Shown here: in pieces, positions 5,371-14,567 of the stretch
How the letters are laid out: each line of letters starts with the position of its first letter
Numbering within the stretch: position 1 is the stretch's first letter
DNA from: Bifidobacterium castoris
GTDB taxonomy: Bacteria > Actinomycetota > Actinomycetes > Actinomycetales > Bifidobacteriaceae
Assembly: GCF_003952025.1 (NCBI RefSeq)
Contig: NZ_QXGI01000004.1
Span: 1 to 64,000 of the forward strand
Length of the DNA: 64,000 nucleotides
Reading direction: 5' to 3'
Position numbers and translations under genes: made by a program
The notes under the pieces: model-generated
Databases searched by the model: none
Told to the model about the DNA's origin: nothing
The model's input: the letters and a program-made list of their open reading frames with translations, nothing else

Positions 5371-6795
5371 ATGTCCGGGAACGTACAAGGCACAGGGCAA
5401 TCCGCCGTCAGGACGGGGACGACGGGCAAGATCGACGGCTCCCAGGCGACCGCGACGAAATCGGTCGTCAAACGAACGCTGACGACGAAGGACCTCATCG
5501 TCTTCGGCATGATCTTCATGGTGCCGATCGCGCCGTTCTCGATCATCGCATCGGTCGCCTCCGTATCCCACGGCATGCCGGCGGTCGCCTATCTCATCGC
5601 GATGGTCGCGATGCTGTTCACGGCATTGTCCTTCGGCATGATGGTGCCGTTGTTCCCTTCGAGCGGCAGCATCTACATCTACGCGTCGCATGAGATGAAC
5701 GGATCGGTCGGCTTCGTCGTCGGATGGCTGATGATCCTGCAGTATCTGATCACGCCGGCGATCATGCTGCTCATGGCGGCGAACGCGCTGCACGAGTATC
5801 TGCCGCATATCCCGGTATGGGTGTGGTGCGTAGGCTTCCTCGTCGTCATCACGGCGATCGCGATGCGCGGCATGGGCGCCACCGTCCTCGTCGACAAGCT
5901 CGCGCTCGCGGCCGAGCTCATCGTGCTGGCGCTGTTCTTCGTATTCGGCGTCATCTACGTCTGCAAGCATCCGCAGACCGCGCACTTCTCCGGCACCGCG
6001 TTCTTCAACCCCGGCAAGTTCGACATGGGCGCGATGATGAGCGCCGTCTCGCTGTGCGCGCTGTCCTATGTGGGATTCGGCTCGATCGTGACGCTCGACG
6101 ACCAATGCGTGCGTCCGAAGAAGGCGCCGGGCAAGGCGATGATCATCATCGTCCTCATCCTCGGCTTCCTGTACATGTCGATGAGCTTCCTGACGATGTG
6201 CATGGATCCCTCCGGCAACATCCTGCAGGCGAACCAGAACAGCGGCTTCTACGAGGTGGCCGGACTCGCCGGCAAGTGGCTCGGCGTCGTCTGCGCCGTC
6301 GCAAACGCGCTCGCGCTTGGCCTGTTCACGTCGCTGTCCGGCATGACGGCGATCTCGAGCCTCATGTACACGATGGCCGTCGACGGCGGCCTGCCGAAGT
6401 TCCTCGCCAAGTACGACAAGAAGACGAACGTGCCGGTCGGCGCCACGCTGTTCACGGCGGCCGTGAACCTCGTGCTCATCTTCGTGTTCATCCTCCTGGG
6501 CCAGAACACGGCGGCGAAGGTGAGCAACTTCGGCGCGCTGTCCACCTATTGCATGCTCAACATCGTCGTCATCTGGGGCTTGGGGGTCAAGGCGCGCGGC
6601 TACCGCGGCCGTTCGTTCTGGCGTACGATCCTGTGCCCGCTCATCGGCGCGGTCGTGACCTTCGTCATCTTCATCTCCCTGGGCTGGACCGTGTGGATCA
6701 TCGGGCTGATCTGGACGGCGCTCGGCATCATCTATTACCTTGTGTGGACGAAGGGCATGCATCGCACGATGGACCTCGAACGCAAGGTCGCCTGA
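5371..6795 (+). CDS. APC-family amino acid permease
   Basis: 474 residues with about 12 hydrophobic segments, starting near residue 35. The N-terminal segment GMIFMVPIAPFSIIASVASVS matches the first transmembrane region of the amino acid/polyamine/organocation superfamily, and the conserved LCALSYVGFGSIVTLDDQ is the TM6-TM7 region. It would import an amino acid or amine with protons across the cell membrane; the substrate is not readable from sequence. The start at 5371 is preferred because GAAGGAGCGAGG lies just before it; the longer frame from 5287 has no SD site. A strong terminator follows at 6817. Confidence 0.9.
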   Translation: MSGNVQGTGQSAVRTGTTGKIDGSQATATKSVVKRTLTTKDLIVFGMIFMVPIAPFSIIASVASVSHGMPAVAYLIAMVAMLFTALSFGMMVPLFPSSGSIYIYASHEMNGSVGFVVGWLMILQYLITPAIMLLMAANALHEYLPHIPVWVWCVGFLVVITAIAMRGMGATVLVDKLALAAELIVLALFFVFGVIYVCKHPQTAHFSGTAFFNPGKFDMGAMMSAVSLCALSYVGFGSIVTLDDQCVRPKKAPGKAMIIIVLILGFLYMSMSFLTMCMDPSGNILQANQNSGFYEVAGLAGKWLGVVCAVANALALGLFTSLSGMTAISSLMYTMAVDGGLPKFLAKYDKKTNVPVGATLFTAAVNLVLIFVFILLGQNTAAKVSNFGALSTYCMLNIVVIWGLGVKARGYRGRSFWRTILCPLIGAVVTFVIFISLGWTVWIIGLIWTALGIIYYLVWTKGMHRTMDLERKVA

Positions 6796-6816
6796 CCATA
6801 TCCCTCCATATTCGGC

Positions 6817-6859
6817 AAGTGCCGCCACGATATTTCCGTCGTGGCGGCACTTGTTTTTC
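6817..6859 (+). terminator. Terminator of the permease gene
   Basis: A perfect 14-bp stem (AAGTGCCGCCACGA with TCGTGGCGGCACTT) with an 8-base loop is followed by GTTTTTCT, a textbook intrinsic terminator. Confidence 0.95.
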
Positions 6860-7032
6860 TGGTTGATTGGCGCGTTCGCACGCATGTTGAGCATCGTATC
6901 GATTTTTGCTATAGCGCCGCCGCCGTTTCGGCTTGTGAAGTGCCGTACAGTGTGTCACGCAGGCACGGCAGAGGGTCTGCGCACGACGGACAATACGTTC
7001 GGATAAGCGACATATGCAAGGAGGAACGGCAC

Positions 7033-8031
7033 ATGAAATACGCGATCCTCGGGGCCGGCGGCATGGGCATCCAGTACGGTGTGCTGTTGCAGGAGCATGC
7101 GCACGCCGACGTCGACTTCATCGACGCGTGGACGCCGAACGTCGAACGGATACGCGCACAGGGAGGCGCGTATGTGTCGCAGGACGGCGAAGGTCGCCGC
7201 CTTGTGCCGATTGACGTGTACTACCCGGAGGAGTACGACGGCGACCCCGACGTGTGGATCGTCTTCGTCAAGCAGCATCAGCTCCCGGAGCTCCTCGAGC
7301 GCGTCGGCGGACGCATCCGCCCGCGCCACCATGTGTTCTCGGCGATGAACGGCTACGGCCACTTCGAACATCTCGCGGAATACTTCGCGAAGGACCATAT
7401 CTATGGCGGCACGGCGCTCATCGGCGCGTACGTCTACGGTCCCGGCGATTTCAACTTCACCGGGGGCGCCCATGCGAAGGCGATGCACATGTGCGCGTAC
7501 GACGGCCACGATGCCGCCGACGACCCCGTCGAACTCGCGTTGTACCGCGATTTCCAGGCGGCGACGCTCAATCCGACGATCGTGTCGCATTTCCTCGGCA
7601 TGTGCTTCGCGAAGATCGTGTTCAACTCGGTGCTCAACACGTTGTGCACGATGTACGAGATCCGCTTCGGCGAATTCGCCGAACACCCAAGCGCCCCGGT
7701 CCTGACGCGCCGGCTCGTCGACGAGGCGTACACGGCGGCGGAACGCGCCGGCATCACGCTTCTCGGCACGAGGGAAAGCGAGGTGGAGACGATAATGCAT
7801 ACGGCCGCGGTCGCGCACCCCTTGCATTATCCGTCGATGTACCAGGACCTCACGAGGTGCCGTCCGACCGAAGTCGACTACATCAACGGCTACATCGCAC
7901 GCCTCGGGCGCGAACACGGCGCGCCGTGCCCGCTCCATGAGTTCGTGACGCACGAAGTGCATCTCGCCGAGCATGCGTTCGCGATCCACCATCCCGACAT
8001 CGCCGCGCAGCAGGAGGCGGACGGGCGCTGA
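7033..8031 (+). CDS. Ketopantoate reductase-like (PanE/ApbA family) dehydrogenase
   Basis: 332 residues. The N-terminus MKYAILGAGGMGIQYG is the Rossmann dinucleotide motif (G7-x-G-G-M-G) of the family. The segment FAKIVFNSVLNTLCTMYE (about 196-213) contains the Lys and Asn of the C-terminal catalytic domain. Family members reduce 2-dehydropantoate to pantoate with NADPH in coenzyme A synthesis, but many paralogues act on other keto acids. The SD site AAGGAGG precedes the ATG. It lies 168 bases before metQ, and its role with the methionine importer is not clear. Confidence 0.85.
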   Translation: MKYAILGAGGMGIQYGVLLQEHAHADVDFIDAWTPNVERIRAQGGAYVSQDGEGRRLVPIDVYYPEEYDGDPDVWIVFVKQHQLPELLERVGGRIRPRHHVFSAMNGYGHFEHLAEYFAKDHIYGGTALIGAYVYGPGDFNFTGGAHAKAMHMCAYDGHDAADDPVELALYRDFQAATLNPTIVSHFLGMCFAKIVFNSVLNTLCTMYEIRFGEFAEHPSAPVLTRRLVDEAYTAAERAGITLLGTRESEVETIMHTAAVAHPLHYPSMYQDLTRCRPTEVDYINGYIARLGREHGAPCPLHEFVTHEVHLAEHAFAIHHPDIAAQQEADGR

Positions 8032-8198
8032 GAGGCGGCGGGGTCCGAAAACCGGCGACGGACGGCCGCTGCGTGGCCCACGGCACGCGGCGGCTTGGGC
8101 GAACACACCCGAAACCAAACGTGAAACATAACGTGGAACAAAACGACGCATACAGGAACACCACCATCCGAGCAAGCATCAAGGAGACGACAACCATC

Positions 8199-9074
8199 AT
8201 GACGACGAAGCAGCGCATCCACACGCTCATCCGCACGGCGGCCGCCGTGCTCGCCGGCGCGGTCATCATCGCGAACAGCGCATGCGGCGGCGCGAGCAGC
8301 GCATCGGCCGAGCAGATCCCGACGCCGAAGGACGGCGAGACGACGGCGATCACGGTCGGCGTATGCCCCGGGCCGTACGGGGAGATGATCGACGAGGTCA
8401 TCGCGCCGCTCCTCAAGGACGACGGCTACGTGCTGACGACGAAGACCTTCAACGACTACGTGCAGCCGGACAAGGCGCTCGCAAGCGGCAAAATCGACGC
8501 GAACCTCATGCAGCACGGCAACTACCTGAAGAAGTTCAGCGCCGACAACGACCTCGACCTCGTCTCGCTCGGACAGACGCCGACGCTCGGCCTCGGCGTC
8601 TACTCGAAGAAGTTCACGTCAATCGACGACATCGCCGACGGCGCGAGCATCGCGGTCGCGAACGACGGATCGAACCTCGCGCGCAGCCTCGGCGTCCTCG
8701 AGCAGAACAAGCTCGTGACGCTCAAGGACGGCGTCGACGCGACGAAGGCGTCGGTCAACGACATCGCCAACAACCCCAAGCACCTCGACATCAAACCGAT
8801 CGACGCGGCACAGCTCGCGCGGTCGCTCGATACCGTCGACGTCGCGCTCGTGCCCGGCAACTACTCGTGGGCGGCGGGGCTCGACCCGAAGGACGCGCTC
8901 GCGCTCGAACGGCAGGACGACGGCGTCATCGAGGTGTTCGCGGTCGCGGGGACGAACAAGGACACGCATTTCGCGAAGACCGTCAGCGAACTGCTCGGCA
9001 GCGACGAATTCAAGAGCGCGATCGCTGCGAGCCGCTTCAAGGACTTCGGCAAGCCGGCGAGCTGGAACGAGTAG
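8199..9074 (+). CDS. metQ: MetQ-like methionine-binding lipoprotein
   Basis: 291 residues. A signal peptide with basic start and hydrophobic core ends at IIANSAC, so Cys29 is the probable lipidated residue. The mature part begins with ITVGVCPGPYGEMIDEVIAP, the usual opening of the NLPA/MetQ family that binds D- or L-methionine. It is the first gene of metQ-metN-metI; the ATPase follows after nine bases. The start has AAGGAGACGAC in front. I see no SAM riboswitch or T-box in the 167-base leader. Confidence 0.92.
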   Translation: MTTKQRIHTLIRTAAAVLAGAVIIANSACGGASSASAEQIPTPKDGETTAITVGVCPGPYGEMIDEVIAPLLKDDGYVLTTKTFNDYVQPDKALASGKIDANLMQHGNYLKKFSADNDLDLVSLGQTPTLGLGVYSKKFTSIDDIADGASIAVANDGSNLARSLGVLEQNKLVTLKDGVDATKASVNDIANNPKHLDIKPIDAAQLARSLDTVDVALVPGNYSWAAGLDPKDALALERQDDGVIEVFAVAGTNKDTHFAKTVSELLGSDEFKSAIAASRFKDFGKPASWNE

Positions 9075-9083
9075 GGGGAGACG

Positions 9084-10244
9084 ATGGCGGACATCATCAC
9101 CTTGGACGACGTCTCGGTCGTCTTCGAAAGCGACGGACTCCCCGTCGAGGCGGTCAGCCACGCGAGCGTGCACGTCGAGGAAGGCGAGATCTTCGGGATC
9201 GTCGGCTTCTCGGGCGCCGGCAAATCGACGCTCGTGCGCACGATCAACCTCCTCGAACGTCCGACGTCGGGCCGTGTCCTCATCGACGGGCGCGACGTGA
9301 CGGCGTTGCGCGGGGCGGCGCTGCGTGAACTGCGCAGCCGCATCGGCTTCGTCTTCCAGAGCTTCAACCTCATCGACAACGTGACCGTCGCGCAGAACAT
9401 CGCGTTCGCGCTCAAGGCGGCGCATGTGCCGAAGGCGCGGCGCCGGCCGCGCATCGAGGAGCTGCTCAGGCTCGTCGGGCTTGAGGAGAAGATCGACAGC
9501 TACCCGTCGCAGCTTTCCGGAGGGCAGAAGCAGCGCGTGTCGATCGCGCGCGCCCTCGCGAACCATCCGCGCATCCTGCTGTGCGACGAGGCGACGAGCG
9601 CGCTCGACCTGGAGACGACCGAGGAGATCCTCGCGCTGCTCAAGCGCATCAACGCCGATCTCGGAGTCACGATCGTCTTCATCACGCACCAGTTCGACGT
9701 CGCGAAGGCGATCTTCGACCACGTCGCCGTCATGGAACACGGCGTCATCGTCGAACAAGGCACGACCTTCGACGTGTTCGGCTCACCGCGCCACGAGACG
9801 ACGCGCGCGCTCGTCGAACGCTACCTCGGCGTCGCGATCCCGAAGCGGCTCGTGCCGCAGCTGCCGTCGGGGCGCCTCATCGAACTGCGGTACAAGGACG
9901 AAGGCGCCTTCGAACCGCTCATCAGCGACGTCTCGCGGCGTTTCGAGGTGTCGATCAACGTCCTGCACGGCAATGTCGGTTACTTCGGCACACAGGCGAT
10001 CGGCACGCTCATCGTGCTAGTGAGCGCACGGCAGGAAGGGCAGCGGGGCGCGTTCATCGTGCAGGCGGCGATCGACGAGCTCACATCGCGCGTCGCCGAT
10101 GCGCGCGAACTGAGCGTCGCGCTCAACGACGACATCGGCGCGAGCGTCGACGAGATCTTCGCGGACGATGCATACGGCACGGAGCCGTCGGCGCATGCCG
10201 CTGACGCGTACGACGGCGACGCGCATAAGGAGGTGCTCGCATGA
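9084..10244 (+). CDS. metN: Methionine ABC transporter ATPase with NIL domain
   Basis: 386 residues. Walker A is GFSGAGKSTL (41-50), the signature LSGGQKQRVSIARAL is near 142-156, and Walker B LLCDEATSALD near 165-175, followed by the ITHQ switch. The C-terminal part (about 265-350) has the NIL/ACT-like domain which in MetN proteins binds methionine and shuts the transporter when the cell has enough. The downstream permease starts within its last four bases (ATGA), so the two are translationally coupled. Confidence 0.94.
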   Translation: MADIITLDDVSVVFESDGLPVEAVSHASVHVEEGEIFGIVGFSGAGKSTLVRTINLLERPTSGRVLIDGRDVTALRGAALRELRSRIGFVFQSFNLIDNVTVAQNIAFALKAAHVPKARRRPRIEELLRLVGLEEKIDSYPSQLSGGQKQRVSIARALANHPRILLCDEATSALDLETTEEILALLKRINADLGVTIVFITHQFDVAKAIFDHVAVMEHGVIVEQGTTFDVFGSPRHETTRALVERYLGVAIPKRLVPQLPSGRLIELRYKDEGAFEPLISDVSRRFEVSINVLHGNVGYFGTQAIGTLIVLVSARQEGQRGAFIVQAAIDELTSRVADARELSVALNDDIGASVDEIFADDAYGTEPSAHAADAYDGDAHKEVLA

Positions 10245-10900
10245 ACGACACGATTGAGATCCTCAGGGAGAACCTGGGACAGGCGCTGTGGGACACGTTC
10301 ACGATGGTCGGCATCGCGACTCTCGTCGGCGTCGTGTTCGGCACGGCGCTCGCGATCCTGCTGTTCCTCACGCAACACCGGCTGTTCACGCCGAACAGGA
10401 TCGTCAACGAAGCCGTCGGATTCATCGTCAACGCGATCCGTTCGATGCCGTTCCTCATCCTGCTCGTCGTGCTGATCCCGCTCATCCAGCTGATCATCGG
10501 CGACCCGTACACGCCGGCGGGAGGCGCGATCGCACTGTCGATCGCGGCGATTCCGTTCTTCGCGCGCGTCGCCGAAAGCGCGTTCCAGGAAGTGGACGAC
10601 GGCCTGCTCGAAGCGGCGATCTCGACCGGTGCGCCGGTGCGGCAGATCATCTTCGGCGCCGTGTTCCCGCAGGCGCTGCCCGGCTTCATCCGCGGCATCG
10701 TGCTGACGATCATCTCGTTGCTCGGCTATTCAGCGATGGTCGGCACGATCGGCGCCGGAGGCATAGGCGACCTTGCGATCCAATACGGCTACAACCGCTA
10801 TGAGACCGGCGTCCTCGTCGCCGTCGTGCTGCTGCTCGTCGCCGTCGTGCAGCTCATCCAATGGGTCGGCGACCGCATCGCGCTCAAGGTCACGCATTAA
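10241..10900 (+). CDS. metI: Methionine ABC transporter permease
   Basis: 219 residues with five hydrophobic segments. The cytoplasmic EAA loop EAAISTGAPVRQIIFGAVFP, which contacts MetN, is well preserved. The ATG overlaps the metN stop codon by four bases. Together with metQ and metN it forms a complete methionine importer. Confidence 0.93.
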   Translation: MNDTIEILRENLGQALWDTFTMVGIATLVGVVFGTALAILLFLTQHRLFTPNRIVNEAVGFIVNAIRSMPFLILLVVLIPLIQLIIGDPYTPAGGAIALSIAAIPFFARVAESAFQEVDDGLLEAAISTGAPVRQIIFGAVFPQALPGFIRGIVLTIISLLGYSAMVGTIGAGGIGDLAIQYGYNRYETGVLVAVVLLLVAVVQLIQWVGDRIALKVTH

Positions 10901-10977
10901 GCGGCGCGCGGGGCATATGCCCCGCGGACGGCGGTGGCGACGGACAAGCAAACGGACAACAGGAAAGGAGCGGCGTC

Positions 10978-12138
10978 ATGGGCGTGCGGTTCTCGACGGT
11001 CACGGCGAACATGCCGGCGAACGTCTTCGAAAGGATGGACAGGAAGGTGGCGGCCGCGCGCGCCGCAGGCTCCGACGTCATCGACCTGTCGAAAGGCAAT
11101 CCGGACGGATTCCCCGAAGCCTTCATCCGCGAGGCGGCGCGCGCGGGCGTCGACGAGCCGCTCAACGCGCGCTACACGCCGTTCGACGGCAAACGGCGGT
11201 TCCTCGACGCCGCCGCCGGATGGTACGCGCGTGAACACGGGGTGACGCTCGACGCGTCACATGAGCTGTTCGCCGTCGAAGGCGCCGTCGACGGGCTTGC
11301 GACGCTTTTCAGCGTCCTGCTTGACGCGGGGGACACGGTCGCGTTCGCCGATCCGTACTACCCGTCCTACCATTGCATGGCCGCGCTGCGTGGCGCGCAC
11401 GAGCTGGCTCTGCCCGCGTGCGCCGAACTCGGCTGGCTGCCGGACCTCGACGCCGTGCCCGCGCACGAATGGGACGACGTGCGCGTCCTTGTGCTCAACT
11501 ATCCGAACAATCCGACCGGCGCGCAGGCGCCCGCCTCGTTCTTCCGTCGCGCGGTCGAACTCGCGCACATCCACGATTTCGTCGTGCTGCACGACTTCGC
11601 GTACGCGGGACTCGGCGTCGACGCCCAACAGGTGAGCCTGCTCGCCGCGGTCGGCGTCGACGAACGCGCGGTCGAGGTGTGCTCGCTTTCGAAGATGTAT
11701 GCGATGGCCGGGTGGCGTGCCGGGTTTATCGCCGGTAGTGAACGCATAGTTGACGTCGCGAAGGAATTCCATTATCAAATGGGTTCCATGATCACTTCAT
11801 TCGTACAGGACGCCGGCGCGTCGGCTCTGGAAAGCGACCAGAGCTGCGTGGCGCGGCTCGCGGCGCGTTATGCGGCGCGCCGCGCCGTCGTCGCCGGCGG
11901 CCTGCGCGCATTGGGGTACGATCTGTTTGATTCCCCGGGCGGACTGTATGTATGGATGCATGCGCCGCAAGGGCTTGACGGCGACCGCTTCGCCGATATG
12001 CTCCTCGAACGCGCCGGCGTCGCCGTGCTGCCAGGATCGTGCTTCGGGCATGCGGGCGCCGATTATGCGCGACTGAGCCTGCTGCAGCCGGGCGAACGCC
12101 TCGAGGAGGCCGTGCGCCGCATCGGCCGGTGTTGTTGA
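10978..12138 (+). CDS. Class I/II PLP-dependent aminotransferase
   Basis: 386 residues of fold type I. The PLP lysine lies in SLSKMYAMAGWRAGF (Lys near residue 239); NYPNNPTGA (about 179-187) and the ADPYYPSYH segment are the other classic PLP-binding motifs of the aspartate/LL-diaminopimelate/alanine group. The SD AGGAAAGGAG supports the ATG. It follows metI by 77 bases and is read in the same direction, so it could be part of methionine or sulfur amino acid turnover (for instance 4-methylthio-2-oxobutyrate transamination). That is an inference from position only. Confidence 0.88.
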   Translation: MGVRFSTVTANMPANVFERMDRKVAAARAAGSDVIDLSKGNPDGFPEAFIREAARAGVDEPLNARYTPFDGKRRFLDAAAGWYAREHGVTLDASHELFAVEGAVDGLATLFSVLLDAGDTVAFADPYYPSYHCMAALRGAHELALPACAELGWLPDLDAVPAHEWDDVRVLVLNYPNNPTGAQAPASFFRRAVELAHIHDFVVLHDFAYAGLGVDAQQVSLLAAVGVDERAVEVCSLSKMYAMAGWRAGFIAGSERIVDVAKEFHYQMGSMITSFVQDAGASALESDQSCVARLAARYAARRAVVAGGLRALGYDLFDSPGGLYVWMHAPQGLDGDRFADMLLERAGVAVLPGSCFGHAGADYARLSLLQPGERLEEAVRRIGRCC

Positions 12139-12161
12139 CGGACGTTCCGTCGGCGTGAAAC

Positions 12162-12206
12162 CGTCCCTGGGGGGGATGCCCGAAGCCGGGCACATGCGTG
12201 GGGACG
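12162..12206 (+). terminator. Possible terminator hairpin
   Basis: CGTCCC (12162-12167) pairs with GGGACG (12201-12206), and TGCCCG/CGGGCA pair inside. It is imperfect and lacks a T run, but lies between two transcription units (aminotransferase and the amino-acid ABC operon). Confidence 0.4.
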
Positions 12207-12320
12207 TCCATCATTGATAGCCACATAGTGGAATATCATGTCAAACAGCAATAATCATCGGTCACACTCTCGGGAGGTCCACGCGACCTGACCCGACGGC
12301 AGCGAAGGAGGTCTCGGCGG

Positions 12321-12977
12321 ATGCTCGACTGGTCGTTCATCGGGCGTTATGCTTCGTTCTTCGTGAACGGCGCGTGGATGACGCTGTTCATCTCCGTGTT
12401 CGGCATCGCGCTCGCCATCGTCACCGGCGCCGCATGCGCGGCGATACAGACGGCGCACGTCCCGGTGCTGCGCCAGATCGTCGCCGTGTACATCGAGGTC
12501 AGCCGCAACACGCCGTTGCTCGTGCAGCTGTATTTCCTGTATTTCGGCCTGCCGAAGCTCGGCTTCGTCTGGTCGGCGGAGATGTGCGCGATCATCGGCC
12601 TGGGGTTCCTCGGCGGCTCGTACATGGCCGAATCGATGCGCGCGGGGCTGCAGGCGGTGCCGCAGATCCAACGCGAGAACGCGTACATGCTCGGCTTCAA
12701 CCGCAGGCAGACGCTCATGCGCGTCGTCATCCCGCAGGCGATCAGCGTCTCGACGCCGGGTCTCGTCGCGAACGTCATCTTCCTGATCAAGGAATCGTCG
12801 GTCGTTTCGGCGATCGCGCTCGCCGACGTCATGTACATGGCGAAGGACCTGATGGGCATCACCTACGACACCTACGAGGCGCTGTTCATGCTCATCGTGA
12901 CCTATCTGGTCATCCTGCTGCCGATCTCGATCCTCGGCACATGGCTCGAGAGGAGGTTCGACTATGCAAGGCGCTAA
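12321..12977 (+). CDS. Polar amino acid ABC transporter permease, first subunit
   Basis: 218 residues with a HisM/GlnP-type permease pattern: an N-terminal TM, VSRNTPLLVQLYFLYFGLP (about 56-74, the conserved NTPLL motif of the family), and the EAA loop ENAYMLGFNRRQTLMRVVIPQAI. It starts after AGGAGGTCTC and overlaps the second permease by 14 bases. With that permease it would form a heterodimeric channel for an amino acid such as glutamine, glutamate, cystine or arginine. Confidence 0.9.
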   Translation: MLDWSFIGRYASFFVNGAWMTLFISVFGIALAIVTGAACAAIQTAHVPVLRQIVAVYIEVSRNTPLLVQLYFLYFGLPKLGFVWSAEMCAIIGLGFLGGSYMAESMRAGLQAVPQIQRENAYMLGFNRRQTLMRVVIPQAISVSTPGLVANVIFLIKESSVVSAIALADVMYMAKDLMGITYDTYEALFMLIVTYLVILLPISILGTWLERRFDYARR

Positions 12978-13638
12978 CATCCTGCTCGAACCGGGCGTCT
13001 TCCCGCGTCTGCTGCAGGGCCTGTGGGTGACGATCTGGATCGCCGTCGTCTCGGTGGCGCTGAGCGTGCCGGTCGGGCTCGTCTGCGGATGGCTGATGAC
13101 GCTGCGCAACCCGGCCATCCGGTTCGTCATGCGCGTCTACCTCGATTTCATCCGCATCATGCCGCAGCTCGCGCTGCTGTTCATCGCGTACTACGGCATC
13201 GCGCGCGCATGGAACTGGAACCTCGACGCGACCGGCGCCTGCGTGCTCGTCTTCATCCTGTGGGGTGGCGCCGAACTCGGCGATCTGACGCGCGGCGCGC
13301 TGCAGTCGATCCCCGAGGTGCAGCACGAGACCGCGTACATGCTGGGGCTGAGCAACTGGCAGGCCTTCATCCATGTGATCCTGCCGCAGGCCGTGCGCAG
13401 GCTGCTGCCGGGATCGGTCAACCTCGCGACGCGCATCGTCAAGACGACGTCATTGGCCGTGCTGCTCGGCGTCGTCGAGGTGATCAAGGTCGGCCAGCAG
13501 ATCATCGACGCGAACCGCTTCCAATATCCGACGGGCACGCTGTGGGTCTACGGCGTGATCTTCCTGATGTACTTCATCGTGTGCTGGCCGCTGTCGCTCG
13601 TGGCGCATGCACTGGAGAAAAGGTGGGCGAATGACTGA
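12964..13638 (+). CDS. Polar amino acid ABC transporter permease, second subunit
   Basis: 224 residues, the same fold as the preceding gene. The segment FIRIMPQLALLFIAYYGI replaces the NTPLL motif, and ETAYMLGLSNWQAFIHVILPQAV is the EAA loop. It begins inside the end of the first permease gene and its own last eight bases overlap the start of the ATPase gene, so the operon is tightly coupled. Confidence 0.9.
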   Translation: MQGANILLEPGVFPRLLQGLWVTIWIAVVSVALSVPVGLVCGWLMTLRNPAIRFVMRVYLDFIRIMPQLALLFIAYYGIARAWNWNLDATGACVLVFILWGGAELGDLTRGALQSIPEVQHETAYMLGLSNWQAFIHVILPQAVRRLLPGSVNLATRIVKTTSLAVLLGVVEVIKVGQQIIDANRFQYPTGTLWVYGVIFLMYFIVCWPLSLVAHALEKRWAND

Positions 13639-14488
13639 AACGACTGAGCGTACCGGACGCGACGAAACGATCGCGCTCAAGGTGACCGATCTGAGGAAGC
13701 ATTACGCGGACGCCGAGAGGAACGTGTTCGACGGCATCTCCTTCGAGGTGCCGAAAGGCAAGGTCCTCGTCATCGTCGGCCCCTCTGGCTCGGGAAAATC
13801 GACGCTGCTGCGCACGATCGCCGGCCTCGAGCCGATCCAGGGCGGCACGATCGCGCTCGACGGCGACGTCATCGAGACCGGCCGCCCCGGCAACGAGAAG
13901 AGCGGCCGCGTCAAGCGCAGCGAGGAACTGCGCACGAAGTTCGGCATGGTGTTCCAAAGCTACGACCTGTTCCCGAACAAGGACGTGCTCGGCAACATCA
14001 CGATGGCGCCGCTGCTCGTGCAGAAACGCAAGAAGGACGAGGTGGAGCGCGAGGCGCTCGAGCTTCTCGAACGCGTCCATCTGGCCGACCGTGCGCATGC
14101 GAAACCGCATGAGCTATCGGGCGGCCAACGCCAGCGCGTCGCGATCTGCCGCGCGCTGATCCTGCATCCGGAGATCCTGCTGCTCGACGAGATCACGGCG
14201 GCGCTCGACCCCGAGATGGTCCACGAGGTGCTCGAAGTCGTCGTCGAACTCGCCGACGCCGGCCAGACGATGCTCATCGTCACGCACGAGATGAGCTTCG
14301 CGCGCGCGATCGCCGACCGCGTCATCCTGCTCGCGGACGGCAGGATCGAGGAACGCTCGACCGACGCCGAGGAGTTCTTCACGCACCCGAAGACCGAGCG
14401 GGCCAGGGAGTTCCTGCACTCCTTCGACTTCGTCCGTCACCGCAGCCAGAAGGCGGAGCGCGACCTGCAGGAGTTCGACGCCTCGTGA
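13631..14488 (+). CDS. Polar amino acid ABC transporter ATPase
   Basis: 285 residues, GlnQ/ArtM-like. Walker A is GPSGSGKSTLLRTI, the signature is LSGGQRQRVAICRAL, Walker B is ILLLDEITAALDPE, followed by the VTHEMSFAR switch. The Ile in DEITAAL instead of the usual Pro/Ala is a mild variation. The ATG used here lies in the overlap with the permease gene (ATGACTGA). It powers the importer encoded by its neighbours. Confidence 0.92.
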   Translation: MTETTERTGRDETIALKVTDLRKHYADAERNVFDGISFEVPKGKVLVIVGPSGSGKSTLLRTIAGLEPIQGGTIALDGDVIETGRPGNEKSGRVKRSEELRTKFGMVFQSYDLFPNKDVLGNITMAPLLVQKRKKDEVEREALELLERVHLADRAHAKPHELSGGQRQRVAICRALILHPEILLLDEITAALDPEMVHEVLEVVVELADAGQTMLIVTHEMSFARAIADRVILLADGRIEERSTDAEEFFTHPKTERAREFLHSFDFVRHRSQKAERDLQEFDAS

Positions 14489-14567
14489 ACGCGCGGCGGC
14501 GTCGCGATCAGGATTTGTGGCCACACGGAACACAGAACACGTAAAGAACACGGAGAAAGGAACTCAG

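Noticed and set aside
5239-6894. 551-codon frame on the minus strand opposite the permease
   Set aside because: Composition is His/Arg/Asp-rich with no domain; the permease on the other strand is certain.
8032-8198. SAM riboswitch or T-box before the methionine importer
   Set aside because: I looked for the conserved cores and saw none; the leader is short.
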